Under the pieces are notes generated by a model. The model did no database searches and was not told the DNA's origin. It saw only the letters and a program-made list of their open reading frames with translations. Source: Bemisia tabaci (Eukaryota > Arthropoda > Insecta > Hemiptera > Aleyrodidae). From it: a stretch of DNA of 64,000 nt. The stretch is taken from the NCBI RefSeq assembly GCF_918797505.1, contig NC_092796.1, forward strand, positions 59,054,851 through 59,118,850, written 5' to 3'. Positions 36,601 to 45,509 of this stretch are shown here, in pieces; within the stretch, counting starts at the first letter, position 1, and each line of letters starts with the position of its first letter. The position numbers and the translations under genes were made by a program.

Positions 36601-39600
36601 AATTTATTAGAAGAGCATGTTCATCTAGGTTTGCAAATTCACACGAGTGAATGACGAGAAAGGACATGTGTTCCTCTGATAGAAGAGCTAAAAAAGGATT
36701 CCGGAGAGATACGGCAGATGGACGGTTCCAAGAAGATAAAGAGGTTCCTTATGGGTGCATTTTTGCATCAGATTATACGACAATGATAGCTAAGGGGCAA
36801 GGCGGTAATATTGTGTCTGCGGTAGGGTAATTCGTTCAGAGAGGGAAGTTAATGACCATCTACAGCACACGTGCTGATACATTGAATATAAATCCGGAAA
36901 TAGCAATGAACTGAATTTGTTCCGTGACATAGAGCATAACCATGGATTAGGCCTCATAGATCATCAACCGATAATTCTGCCTGAAGTTCAAAACAATTCC
37001 ATGGATGTTTTGGAGGTTTGAGGTGGAAGTAAGAGCTTTTATCTTCATCAGAACTGTGGTTATTGCAGAATCAAATGAAGATTCTTCATCTTCCTGGAGT
37101 TTTGATTACTCTCCCAGTCCTAGATTTTCCACGGCTCCATACAAGTGGAAAACTTCTTCATTGCTTTGCTATTAAAACACAGGATTCGGCATCACAGGAT
37201 GACAGCAAATTCATATTGCCTACTTGTCCTCACACACATTCACACAAATAATCCTCCTTGATCTAACCACACTCTTACATAATTAAAATTGGACATGGGT
37301 ATAAATAAAAACACTAGATCGCTTTGTAGATCCAAGAGTGTAAGAGGTAGTTCTGATGTATTTTGATCCGGATTTCTTTTAAAAAATTGTTTGAGAATCC
37401 TCAGTTCCAGAGATGTACATTTGATGTTATTTGCTGGGCCGGACAGTACTTTCCCGTGAAAATTTGAAGTGCGGTTCAAACTTCAACGACTGCAGAGAAT
37501 TGATTTTGATTCTACTTTTTCTTTTATGATGACGGTATGGGATTAAATGTTGATTCAATTTGAAAGAATTGCAGTTAGGTCATTTTTGAGGTTCGAATAA
37601 GTAAAATTTTGAAAGAGAAGTTTTCATTTAGTTACTTGGTCCTTGAATTATGTGCGAGAGCATCATCACGGAAATTTTAAGAATATTCACTTTACAGATA
37701 AATCTGGTTACAGCAGACGAAAAATAGAAGCATTCAGAATATGATGCCTCAGCTACTTAGACAATAAAAAAAAAAAGGACTTCAGATTTTTTAATACAGT
37801 TATTCTTCAAAAATTACATTGAAAGCGTCAAAAGAATTTAGAATTTTACTGTGATATTAAACTATTTTCTAATTGATAATCTTAAAAAGATTTAGACCGG
37901 AGAAAGATAACTTAGCTTTGTAAGCACAATAAAGAACTTATATCAGAAATTAAAATTACAAAATCTCTGAGCAACGCAAACTTAGTATTCAGCCGCGAGC
38001 CCTTGACACTCGTCCTTCAGTTTCAGACAGCACATCTAAAATGATTGAGAATGAAGAAAAGTGAAATTGTGAAATTCAAACGTGAAGTACCGCGAAAGTC
38101 AGACACTCCTCCTCCAGTTTCAGACAGCATGTCTGAAATGATTGAGAATGGAGAAAAGTGGGATTGTAAAATTTCGAACATGAGGTACCGCAAAAATCAG
38201 ACTGCGAAGAAAGTGTTAAGCTAAGATTAGGACCAACCTCTGAGTATTCTGTACTTCTTCATCACCCTTTTCTTCGACGCCAACATTCTTCTTGACATCC
38301 ATTTCACTTTTACTTGACTCCTTCTTCTCTTCATTCGATTCTTCTTTGCTTGCTGACACACCCTCAGGACTTTCTTCATCTGGGACATGGAAGAATCACT
38401 AAATGAAATCTCGTGGCCTGTCTCGTCTTCTTTTTCTCACAACAGCTGCCCGACGGTGAAGGCTGCAATTGCTACTGCTTAGTTGGCCCAATTTGGGACA
38501 CACAACTAATCAGTGGCTCCAGATTCACTTTCTCCATTCAATAAAGCAATGTACGAGTAAAGCAATGTAGACTTCTTTCTGTACAATACTTCAAATTAAA
38601 TATTAAAGAGAATATAATGTGATAAAAAAAGAAAAAAAAAGAAGAAAAAAAATCCCAATTACTCGACATAACTTGCATTAAAAATTTAAAATAATTCATG
38701 AAACACACAGCAGGGATGGCTACAATGACTTGAAATTATAAAATCCATTTCCGTAGCTTCCAGTTGTCGACAATGACTGCTGCTTCCCCTCACAGCACAC
38801 TCCAATGACAAGACTTGATTTCCACGGTTAAGTTTGTTGGCTGCATCTCCTTGTCCAGAGAGTAGATCCAAAGTGCGAAGACGATGATACTTGGACTGCC
38901 GATGTTTGCCGGAGACTGATTCCTACAGCTGACTTATTCAATTTCTACAGCTGCTACTGCCTGTTTCACAGCTGACGTTGCTGGATGTTGTCTATTTATT
39001 GTTGATCGACATAAAAAAAAAGAAAAAAAGTCACCGCCTGGTTGAACTTCACACTTAGTCTGAGCCATTATAACCCCTGCTGCTGTTAATGTGTTATAAC
39101 CTAACATTCCTACATAAAAGCTTCATCCATGTTATGAAAAGAATGAAATACATTACCTTTATTCTTCTGAGCTTTTTCAGAATCACCGTCCTCCTAAAAT
39201 CAGAAACCAAAATAATTGACACTAACAATGAGATGAGTAATTAACATGGGCAAGTCATTGATATATATGAGACATGTAGATCAGTGAAAAGGTCTAATGC
39301 TAGCCATTGTGACCAGCCTGCTGATGCTTCATTCTACTCACATGGATGAAGGTGTGCTTATATCAATGAATTAAGACAATGAATTGTAATTATAGGGATC
39401 CCATATATTGTTCTTAAGTTATGTAAGAAGAGCATTGTGGAAAATTTCCTCATTTAGTAAATACGTACTCTCAAAATTCTAATAGGATTCTCCCAAAAAA
39501 TCCTCAAGTACTTTCCAAAACCTAAAAATTGAGGACATTTTTTAATTCAACAGAGAAAGGCACATCAAGAAGTCATATCAGACATCCGCTGATTTTCACC

Positions 39601-42600
39601 CTTTTTTGTAGAGGCAAAAAACCGCTGAAGGTTTTATATAGGTGAACAATGCCTACTTGAGCCAGAGGGTTGATAATTTATGAAAATAGTGAAAGGCTCT
39701 GTCAGACTCAAACCACTGTGAGGTATTTTTTAACAAAGTAATGAGGAAAATCCGATGAAAAGCCTCCGATACATTTTGTCTTGAAAACAAGGCAAGATTG
39801 TGCGAGCAAGCTGCCGCGAAGAACTACTATTTTCTATTACTTTGTCTGCAATTTTGTAGAGGAGAATATAATTTCATTGAACTTAATTTAAAGATGTGCC
39901 AGGTGCTAACACTTGACATTAAACTCATTTCTTTACTCCTCTGACCAAATGGCACCTCCATCACAAAAATGATGAAATGATTTAGCAGCATAAAAAACAG
40001 CTAGGATTTCTATGTTATCATTGTGCAAATACTGTCTTTTCATTGCGTTTAATCACTTTGACATACAATGTATTGCCTTATACTAACAAAATTAATGTGA
40101 AATACATTGTTGCTTATTTTCTCCCCATTTATCAAACTTCTCTTCTTGACAAAGAAACGTTTCTGCTAACCACAAGACGATAAGTATTCTGTTGTTGACC
40201 ACTACATTTTGTATTGACATAAAGATTACTAATGGACTCTTAAAGGAAATATGTAGATTTAACTAACCTCTCCAAGCAGTAATTTCTCATCTTCTTCAAT
40301 ATTCAACATGATAGAATCATCATCATCAGCTGTGCCTTTGGTAGAGGCAACCTGAAAGATAAAAGAATAAAATAAGTGATTTCCTCCATCACTAGACTCT
40401 AATAGTCTCTTCACACTTATCTCTGAAGATTAGATTGAGAGAGATAGCTCTGAGAAAGCGCTGATGAATCGACATGTCTAGGCCCATCAACAGGTTTTTT
40501 TTGCTTGATTTGAATAAATAAAAAAAAATGACAGAACAGATTTCTAAGATGTGATTTTTAGAGTACACTGTTGCCCAGCATAGTTTAGGAAGAATTATTT
40601 GCATGGACTATCGACAAATATTGACTAATGTCTCACACAGGCAGATTTTATCAACAAAAATTGCAACAGAATTTCTCAGTTTAGCTTTAATCAATGATTT
40701 TGCCGCATCAATATGTGAAGAGGGAAAAAAAGGGTGACAACTTTCAAAATCCACCCTATGGTGCCATGGGATCAAGCATGCTTGCTGATCACTTCATGAA
40801 GAGCTCTGCTTCTATCTGCTCGAAAATTAAAAAGGGAAAAATAGCTAACAAAACAAGGTTGTCACAGAATTTGGAAAATGAAAATCCCTGCCATTTTCCC
40901 TGACAATTTTGAGTAGATTTGCCTGACAATTAAAGATATACCATTTTGCCGAAGAAACAATTTGAAATAGTTTCCAGAGAAAATTTGTTGTTCTAGACGT
41001 AAAATCCACTTTAGAAAGCTGATAAAGGTAAATTACCAATTTTTCCCTGACACTTTCGCAATTTTCCCTGAAATTTCTAGGTTTTCCACGTATTCCTGAC
41101 TGTCGCAACCCTGATAAAAGTCTTCATTTCTATGACGTTCATTAATGAAATAGAGCAGCAAAAAAGCAAAATTAAATAAGAGATAGAAAGAAATAATATG
41201 ATCTCCTTACTTCTTTAGAATCCTTATTTTGATCATTCTCTGTTGGAGCTTCTTTATCTTGTTTTACAGATGCGTCATCCTCTATTTTATCAGAATCTTC
41301 AGAGGCTGCTGGCTTTTTACTTTTTTCAGACTCCTTATCTTTCTTCTCCGAATCTTCTTCTTCAGACTGTTCTGCCTTAACAACTGCATCCTCATCGCTT
41401 TTTTCCTTGCTACTGCCATTTTCCTTTTTAACTTCTTCGACTTCTACCTTCACATCCTCCTTAGTAACTTTCTTCTCCTCTTTCTTAATCTTAGGTTCTG
41501 GTTCATCAGCTTTTTCTTCTACCTCTTCTTCTTTGATTGCATCTTCTGAATTCCCATTCTCTGTCATACTTGCATCCTTATCTTCTTTCTCGGACAAACT
41601 GTCATCGGCACTTGGCTCATCCTCTGAAACAAAAATGGAAATCGACTGAGTTTTGTCCAATTTTTTCACATTAACCAATTCAAAGAGCTTCTAGGAGTAG
41701 AGTCTTTATCCATTCTTAAAAACATGAGCCCATCTGTTACGAAAAATCTAAAAACTGGCCACACAAATTAATGAAATATTGGTCCATTATTATATTTATT
41801 TTGAGGCTCATCAACGGCTTAAGTAGCAATTTCACAGGGGCTGGACAGAAAGTCATGCCCATATAGAGAAATACTTGAATCAGCGTACCATTAATTTCTG
41901 TTAAAGTTTTTGTTAGTTTACACGTTTTTTTTAAATTTTCTTGAAAGTGACCTAAATGTGTTTTTGTAAGCTCCACCTATGCCATGGCCTTTCAGCTGGC
42001 ATGTGACTCATAAAGATTAAACCTAACAAATGCATTTTCTGTATACATTGAGTAAAATTTACTTCCTTTTCTTTTGGTGGGTATCGGAATATTTGACATA
42101 CAGAACACTACTACTGTACGTTTTCACAAAGAATGAAGACATGAGCTTTAGATACTGGGTAGGGAAAAAGGAAATAAGAAAGTGATAAAAAGAATAAGTA
42201 GAAGAAAAATTAGGAATCACTAACAACTAATGTTAACTTGGAGAGAAAACAAGAGTTACTTGTGAAATCACATTACCTACATGTGAAAGAAAAATTACTG
42301 AAGACAGAGCTAATAGCCTTGAAATTATTCAATCCTCAGTAATCATTTTGTAAATGAAAAGCTAAGACATGCGAATAGAAAAAGCATAGAACAGTGACTC
42401 ACTTTTACGAGCGCTGACTTTTTTTTCAGAATTGAGATCAAAGAGATACTCCTCCGGATTGTGGCCTTCATCAACTAATGCCTGCAAAATGCAAAGAAAA
42501 TTAGGTTTAGCTTTGGAAAAATTGGGTGAGAAATTTTTGCATCTGCAAAAATTCTGAGAAACAAAAAAAAAAAGGATCAAAAGAGTTCACATAATGCTGG

Positions 42601-44484
42601 ATAGGTATAGTAAAGTTTGAACTTTACTATATCCATGAATGTCAAGGCAAACAATTTTTTTAGGGGATATGATCAAATTTCTCATTTTTAATAAATATTC
42701 TGGTGCCAGCATGGATCCAAATTCACTTTTTGTCCTGAACAGTACTATTGAGACCACTTTACTTTGTTCAATATTGGTGCACAACTTGCATAATCTTACC
42801 ATAGAGATAAATGAGACTCACAACTGCTATGAAAAACGGGTAGACGCTATTAGAGGCGCGTCATCATAGGGATTTTCCATAATATCGAATTGGATCCAAA
42901 CAATAACATTGGCAGAACCTCTTTCAATGCTACCAATGCAAAAAAATGGATATCGACGGTGTAAGTCGGCAATCACATAACTCGATTTGCGACGTCGCAG
43001 ACTTCCTGTCATACTTTATTTTTTAAACGGAAAACTACTCGACGGCAATTCTTTGAAACTGCTGTGATTTTTCTTCTCTGTGCGAAGAATATTCTGTAAA
43101 AACTTCGAGGAGTTATGTCAATTTGTTTTCCTTTAAAATAATAACATAGAGGCAGAGATTTTCTGACACCGCAAACGAATTATGTGATTGCGGACTTACA
43201 CCGTCGATATATATCTAACGCACTCATAGCGTCTATGGCTATGGTTGAGTATACAAACATATATATAGTGGCTTGATCATGAGTTTGAATTATTTCCATA
43301 CAAAGAAATAAACTTTGGGGTTGGATTGAGGGAGGGACTTGACAGGGAGTTAGAGCTTTTTCGTGTAATTGATTCAGACTGCCAAGCACATTACATAATT
43401 CAACCCCCCTTATAACCGCACAGCTATTGACCGGTCCAATAACATGGACTACGATCAAGTTTAATTGGCCATATTATTATTTTCCTACCATGATGACTGA
43501 GGAAGGTAAAACAATTATCAATTGCTTTTCTGGTGGCCTGCTGCACTTCCAGTTTGGTAAAATGAACCTGAAAGGTGAGACACGTCGAGTCTTCGTTCCA
43601 GATTAAGCAGGGGTACACACTAAAAATAATGGAGTTTTGGCATGTGTGAGGAATTTGATTTCTGAGTAAGTACTGTTATAAAATTTTACGAGAAACACGG
43701 TAGTGCCACTGGTTTTCACTGAAATCAACAAGTTGATTTTAAAGACGCACCAAAGTTCAGGCTGCACTCAGTAAAGGTGGTATCCCATACTATTTTGAGA
43801 GTCGCCTCTATATCTAGTCAACTACTCCATGTACAAATAGGGAATAGGGATCAAATATGCTAGAAAGGTTGCCGTGGTTCCTGTCTCGGAGTCTCCAAAC
43901 AAATTGGCAACCCTGAAAATGTGTTAGCTCAATATCTGAGCATGGAGAGTTTGGCTTGATGAGGAGATGGACTTTCAGTATGGTGTGGGATATTTCCTTC
44001 ACTGCAGCCTGCGCTTTGAGAACTTTATCTGGGCGCAGGAGATGATTTCAGAGAAACCGAAGTCACCATCGAGATCCTCGCAGAATTTGACATGAGGGAA
44101 ATGCAAGAACTCAATTTGCATATAGATTCCAACCAAGAATATTCATGATATTGAAGAAAAATCTCGCTGCAGACATGTTGAAATTGTGAGGCAATGGAGT
44201 GATAAATAGTTTATTAAAGCATTCAATAAGGCAAATCTCGCAAATGGATGAGATATTAGAAAGAGGTTAGGTAAAATGGCGTCCCTGAATTCTACGGTCG
44301 TGGGGACCTCATGTAGAAAACTAGCGAAACTAAGATCACATCATGGTATACTTGCCTTGGACAACCTTTCGGTTAGTTCTTTTTTGACGCCTTTCGTTTC
44401 CAAACTCCTTTTTTCTAGCTCAAGTTTAAGATCGATGACACGAAGATCATTTAAATGAGTACCCGAGGGCTTCTTGGCAGTCAT
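21475..44484 (-). CDS. SAFB: scaffold attachment factor B-like protein (SAP + RRM), complete, 18 coding exons
   Basis: Eighteen exons, listed individually, join in phase into 2742 nt: 913 codons plus TAA. Human SAFB is about 915 residues. Order: SAP DNA-binding domain (about 12-46, [16 protein letters not shown]...KKELTERL), long acidic Glu/Lys region (about 70-300), RRM (about 320-394, RNP2 LWISGL, RNP1 RCYGYVTM), basic K/E helix, Ser-rich segment, the family motif (S)DILTFAHIK, an Arg/Glu coiled coil (about 535-625), R-D-R-P-rich and Gly/Ser/Asn/Met-rich tail ending IRKY (vertebrate SAFB ends in a similar RRY). SAFB proteins are nuclear; they bind scaffold/matrix-attachment DNA and RNA, and act in transcription repression, chromatin organisation and splicing. 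The ATG at 44484 directly precedes the SAP exon. Introns carry many MITEs. The gene converges on the SV2-like gene. Confidence 0.95.
21876..22127. mobile_element. 252-bp MITE with 24-bp perfect TIRs
   Basis: CCTTGTCTCCACGGGACGTT at 21876 is exactly inverted as AACGTCCCGTGGAGACAAGG ending at 22127. In the last intron of SAFB. Confidence 0.75.
22128..23540. other. SAFB last intron, no gene
   Basis: Contains a fragment (22150-22262) like the foldback element at 59242-59536 (CATAAACTACACCATTTxC) and a loose inverted pair near 22827 and 23240. Nothing else recognised. Confidence 0.4.
23543..23957. mobile_element. AATGGGTCAGTTG-bounded TIR element, copy 1
   Basis: The left AATGGGTCAGTTACGCTG and right CACAATGGAACCATT are degenerate ends. 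The inner arms TTTTGATGCTTGATTCTTGT and GAATCAAGCATCAAAACACA are well kept. Three relatives are at 30115, 32698 and 58539. Confidence 0.65.
24297..24851. mobile_element. possible TIR element (CGCCTGCAGATAAC ends)
   Basis: CGCCTGCAGATAACCCACAC at 24299 and GTGCATGTTATCTGCGGCG near 24831 are inverted with a few mismatches. Only one copy seen. Confidence 0.35.
25055..25244 (-). CDS. SAFB: SAFB exon 17 (Gly/Ser/Asn tail)
   Basis: The acceptor is TTCTTTGCAG. It reads [40 protein letters not shown] and on to [15 protein letters not shown]. The donor is AG|GTATGT, phase 2. The next intron (25054-21677) is 3.4 kb. Confidence 0.9.
25376..26106. mobile_element. 731-bp TIR element in SAFB intron 16
   Basis: The left TATGAGGACATATATGTAAC, then AATAGCGGTCGCTGACAT. 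The right reads inverted as ATATGAGGACTTATCTGTAAC then AATAGCGGATGTCAAG. No ORF. Confidence 0.55.
26193..26695. repeat. copy of the 'CTCATTCCCTGATTTT' repeat with a G26 run
   Basis: Shares GCTCATTCCCTGATTTT, GAAACCxxAGTTTTCT and CCCTGATGAGTCCCA-type segments with 33781-34120. Contains the G26 homopolymer at 26307-26332. Confidence 0.5.
26307..26332 (+). repeat. poly(G) run, 26 bases
   Basis: Uninterrupted G26, on the template side of SAFB intron 16 (C26 in the transcript). Length is likely variable and error-prone in assembly. Confidence 0.9.
26807..27045 (-). CDS. SAFB: SAFB exon 16 (R-x-D-R-P repeats)
   Basis: The acceptor is TTTTAACAG. It reads [40 protein letters not shown] and on to [10 protein letters not shown], with donor G|GTAAGA. 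Short (E/S)RSDRP repeats make a highly charged disordered tail like the R/D/H-rich region of vertebrate SAFB. Confidence 0.9.
27549..27628. repeat. 40-bp tandem duplication
   Basis: Two adjacent 40-bp units that differ at one internal position (CCTTTCAATTGGGATTCAGT versus CCTTTCAACTGGGATTCAGT) and at the last base. In SAFB intron 15. Confidence 0.85.
27700..27819 (-). CDS. SAFB: SAFB exon 15 (Pro/Arg-rich)
   Basis: The acceptor is TTGCTCTATAG. It reads [20 protein letters not shown] then [19 protein letters not shown], with donor AG|GTTAGC. A 40-bp direct repeat lies just downstream in the intron (27549-27628). Confidence 0.9.
28429..28542 (-). CDS. SAFB: SAFB exon 14 (basic/RS region)
   Basis: The acceptor is TACCGTTCCAG. 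It reads [20 protein letters not shown] then [17 protein letters not shown], with donor AG|GTAATA, phase 2. RS and RxY residues suggest the Arg-rich RNA/protein-binding tail. Confidence 0.9.
29237..29377 (-). CDS. SAFB: SAFB exon 13 (R/E coiled coil, second part)
   Basis: The acceptor is GATCCTAG. It reads [20 protein letters not shown] and [26 protein letters not shown]. The donor is AA|GTAAGC, phase 2. The heptad-like ERE repeats continue exon 12. Confidence 0.92.
29771..29904 (-). CDS. SAFB: SAFB exon 12 (R/E coiled coil, first part)
   Basis: The acceptor is TCATTTAG. It reads [20 protein letters not shown] and [20 protein letters not shown], with donor AG|GTAAGA. The long Arg/Glu/Gln helix is typical of the family's C-terminal half. 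Confidence 0.92.
30115..31053. mobile_element. AATGGGTCAGTTG-bounded TIR element, copy 2, with about 470-bp insertion
   Basis: AATGGGTCAGTTGTACTGGT at the left, CAGGGCAACTGACCCATT at the right. It is about 940 bp against about 350-440 bp for the other copies. The extra DNA starts near 30525 (CAGCTCTGGTGC, hairpin with GCACTAGAGCTG) and ends near 31000. Confidence 0.65.
31414..31634 (-). CDS. SAFB: SAFB exon 11 (Ser-rich, ends [10 protein letters not shown])
   Basis: The acceptor is TTTGGTCCAG. It reads an Ala/Glu segment, then [40 protein letters not shown]. The last ten residues match the SAFB-family DILSFxKIK motif placed just before the Arg/Glu coiled coil. The donor is AAG|GTAACT. Confidence 0.92.
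31973..32318. mobile_element. palindromic insertion with 13-bp target duplication
   Basis: Arms 32005-32115 and 32209-32317 match almost perfectly (AATAAAGAAGGAGATTTAAT against ATTAAATCTCCTTCTTTATT; GGCAGGACGTTTCGAGCTGC against GCAGCTCGAAACGTCCTGCC). GTTAATGATTTAT occurs at 31960-31972 and again at 32319-32331. Thirty-two bases before the left arm have no partner. In SAFB intron 10. Confidence 0.75.
32425..32570. mobile_element. 145-bp palindromic MITE, copy 3
   Basis: TTCGTTTTGCAATTCAGTAC and AATTGCAAAATGTAGTCCAA are inverted; the centre CCCTGTGCACATAAGTGG is the same as in copy 1. Confidence 0.65.
32698..33140. mobile_element. AATGGGTCAGTTG-bounded TIR element, copy 3
   Basis: The left GGTCACAAAATTGTGTTTTG and right CAATTCTGTGACCAGCGCAA then ATGACCCATT. 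It ends 53 bp from the donor of SAFB exon 10. Confidence 0.65.
33194..33392 (-). CDS. SAFB: SAFB exon 10 (basic K/E helix)
   Basis: The acceptor is CACCCTTAG. It reads [20 protein letters not shown], then [20 protein letters not shown] and [14 protein letters not shown]. The donor is G|GTAATA, phase 1. Predicted charged single helix with nuclear-localisation-like basic runs. Confidence 0.9.
33690..34296. mobile_element. TIR element (GAGGACAAGGCGCATAAGTG) with a nested element
   Basis: The left AATTGAGGAGATGGAGGACA pairs with TGTCCTCCAAGCCTCTCAAT. The nested element 33781-34120 (ATGGTGTCT ... AGACACCAT) is flanked by CTTAAAAC and CCTAAAAC, an apparent 7-8-bp duplication. A fragment of the outer end is at 4020-4140. 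Confidence 0.65.
34509..34658 (-). CDS. SAFB: SAFB exon 9 (RRM C-terminal half, RNP1)
   Basis: The acceptor is ATCATTGCAG. It reads [20 protein letters not shown] then [38 protein letters not shown] is RNP1, and KxVTNAR(T/S)PGARCYG is almost invariant in SAFB proteins. The donor is AGA|GTAAGT, phase 0. Confidence 0.95.
35014..35123 (-). CDS. SAFB: SAFB exon 8 (RRM N-terminal half, RNP2)
   Basis: The acceptor is TTAATTTTCAG. It reads [20 protein letters not shown] then [22 protein letters not shown] is the RNP2 strand, and TRATDLKxxFSKYGK is the first RRM helix and is diagnostic for SAFB. The donor is AAG|GTAAGT. Confidence 0.95.
35935..35972 (-). CDS. SAFB: SAFB exon 7 (38-nt microexon)
   Basis: The acceptor is TTATTTTCAG and the donor is A|GTAAGT. 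Codons read [12 protein letters not shown] after a split Arg. It keeps the frame between exon 6 (phase 2) and exon 8 (phase 1). Confidence 0.85.
38010..38205. repeat. two-copy tandem repeat of about 92 bp
   Basis: CAGTTTCAGACAGCACATCT and CAGTTTCAGACAGCATGTCT head two adjacent units, each continuing AAATGATTGAGAATG and GTACCGC. In SAFB intron 6, ending about 35 bp from the donor of exon 6. Confidence 0.75.
38238..38379 (-). CDS. SAFB: SAFB exon 6 (acidic)
   Basis: The acceptor is ATGTCCCAG. It reads [20 protein letters not shown] and [19 protein letters not shown]. The donor is AG|GTTGGT, phase 2. Low-complexity acidic region before the RRM. Confidence 0.88.
39157..39193 (-). CDS. SAFB: SAFB exon 5 (37-nt microexon)
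   Basis: The acceptor is CTGATTTTAG. It reads [12 protein letters not shown] with donor G|GTAATG. A 37-nt exon joins exon 4 (phase 0) to exon 6 (phase 1). The frame closes only with it included, or with the neighbouring exons altered. Confidence 0.85.
40268..40351 (-). CDS. SAFB: SAFB exon 4 ([17 protein letters not shown])
   Basis: The acceptor is TATCTTTCAG. Twenty-eight codons read [20 protein letters not shown] and DEKLLLGE. The donor is GAG|GTTAGT, phase 0. The SIxLN-EEDEKLL motif occurs in SAFB proteins (family memory). Confidence 0.9.
40857..41112. mobile_element. possible short foldback (GGTTGTCACAG ends)
   Basis: GGTTGTCACAG at 40857 is inverted as CTGTCGCAACC at 41101. The interior repeats TTTTCCCTGACA. 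Weak arms. Confidence 0.35.
41211..41623 (-). CDS. SAFB: SAFB exon 3 (long acidic E/K/D region)
   Basis: The acceptor is TTTGTTTCAG. The 137-codon segment is dominated by Glu, Lys, Asp and Ser ([30 protein letters not shown] and so on), predicted disordered. The donor is GAA|GTAAGG, phase 0. It is the largest exon of the gene. The opposite strand shows long open frames only because of the biased composition. Confidence 0.92.
42403..42481 (-). CDS. SAFB: SAFB exon 2 (end of SAP domain)
   Basis: The acceptor is ATTTTGCAG. It reads [20 protein letters not shown] and KVSARK. The donor is A|GTGAGT, phase 1. DEGxNPEE after the SAP helix is the SAFB family pattern. Confidence 0.93.
42951..43209. 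mobile_element. TATCGACGGTGTAAGT TIR element, copy 1
   Basis: TATCGACGGTGTAAGTCGGC is inverted as GACTTACACCGTCGATA. The interior GACGTCGCAGACTTCCTGTC is shared with the copy at 47587-47852 and a fragment at 13265-13320. In SAFB intron 1. Confidence 0.75.
44350..44355 (-). other. GC-type 5' splice site of SAFB intron 1
   Basis: On the minus strand the junction is AAG|GCAAGT, the strong consensus of GC-AG introns. The nearby GT (CAA|GTATAC) would leave phase 1 and put exon 2, whose only sensible acceptor is at 42482, into a frame that stops after two codons. Confidence 0.75.
44356..44484 (-). CDS. SAFB: SAFB exon 1 (start codon, SAP domain)
   Basis: Starts ATG ACT GCC AAG AAG (MTAKK) and reads [19 protein letters not shown] then [10 protein letters not shown], the helix-extended SAP fold. 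Joining SK to [12 protein letters not shown] of exon 2 reproduces the family's RLKKAxxDEGxNP continuation. This requires the exon to end at AAG (44356) with a GC donor (GCAAGT). Confidence 0.93.
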
Positions 44485-44906
44485 GGTGCAACGACGTTAT
44501 CGGCGTGATAGTATAAAGAAATACGAGGAGAAACTGCACAATCAAAAAGTTCGAGATTATTTAAACCTTTAATTGTAAAAAGGCACAATCAACACGGTCA
44601 TAATGCGAACATTAATCAGACAGTAATAAAAGGCCGACACTCAGCTTCACTTGGTTACAGATTACAGAAAAAAACATGGCGTAGTTGTCTTGTTTACTTG
44701 CTAACGATCTGGAAGACGCCATGCTGATGACGATACCTTTACGAGCGATGACGTAAGACAAGAGTCTTTTTCGCGCGAAATTCAATTTAGCGCACTCATA
44801 CTGAAAATAACTTTACGCTATTTTAGAGTGCGACAGAGCCCAGTGGACCAGCTATCTAAGGTTCATTAGCGGAAGTCATTACGGGAATCAATAAGACGAA
44901 TTCATT
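44485..44906 (-). promoter_or_regulatory. 5' UTR/promoter region of SAFB (no element pinned)
   Basis: This is the single-copy sequence between the SAFB start codon and the minisatellite that begins at 44907. I see no TATA box at a useful distance. CpG is moderately frequent (GCGCGAAA near 44773, ACGACGTTATCGGCGTG near 44491), consistent with a broad housekeeping promoter. The start site cannot be placed from sequence. Confidence 0.35.
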
Positions 44907-45509
44907 GGCTCCGTAGTGTTCAGGGGGCTGGCCCCCGGCATTGGCTCCGTAGTGTTCAGGGAGCTCGCCCCCGGCTTTGGCTACGTGGTGTTCAGGGGGC
45001 TCGCCCCCGTCTTTGGCTTCGTAGTGTTCAGGGGCTCGCCCCCGTCTTTGGCTCCGTAGTGTTCAGGGGGCTGGCCCCCAGCTTAGGCTCCGTTAGTGTT
45101 CCGCGGGCTGGCCCCCGGCTTTGGCTTCGTAGTGTTCAGGGGGCTGGCCCCCGGCATTGGCTCCGTAGTGTTCAGGGAGCTCGCCCCCGGCTTTGGCTAC
45201 GTGGTGTTCAGGGGGCTCGCCCCCGTCTTTGGCTCCGTAGTGTTCAGGGGGCTCGCCCCCGTCTTTGGCTCCGTAGTGTTCAGGGGGCTGGCCCCCAGCT
45301 TAGGCTCCGTAGTGTTCCGCGGGCTGGCCCCCGGCTTTGGCTCCTTATTGTTTCAGGGGGCTGGGCCCCCGGCTTTGGCTCCGTAGTGTTCAGGGGGCTG
45401 GCCCCCGGCTTCGGTTCCGTAGTGTTCAGGGGGCCGCCCCCTGAACCCTAAGGAGTCAAAGCCGGGGGCTAGCCCCTTGAACCCTAAGGAGCCAGAGCCG
45501 GGGGCCGGG
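44907..45509. repeat. 36-bp minisatellite with six-unit higher-order repeat
   Basis: About 15 units of a 36-bp monomer (GGCTCCGTAGTGTTCAGGGG, then GCTGGCCCCCGGCTTT), each with a GC-rich palindrome. Diagnostic variants recur with period six: units 1 and 7 end CATT, 2 and 8 have AGGGAGCTCGCC, 3 and 9 start GGCTACGTGG, 5 and 11 end AGCTTA, 6 and 12 have CCGCGGGC. The higher-order unit is about 216 bp. Two final units are inverted (ACCCTAAGGAG). Twelve-residue repeats in the open frames follow from the 36-bp period and are not a protein. Confidence 0.9.

Noticed and set aside
41229..41549. Plus-strand 106-codon Phe/Leu-rich frame and an overlapping Ser-rich frame
   Set aside because: Antisense shadow of the Glu/Lys-rich exon 3 of SAFB; GAA/GAG codons read TTC/CTC on the other strand.
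44276..44355. Extension of SAFB exon 1 beyond the GC donor
   Set aside because: Reading on gives a stop within a few codons (AGT ATA CCA TGA), so an intron must begin at or before it.
45059..45451. 130-codon frame with repeats FRGLAPGFGSVV / VQGARPRLWLRS
   Set aside because: The 12-residue period is exactly the 36-bp minisatellite monomer read in several frames; no signal peptide, splice sites or promoter support it.
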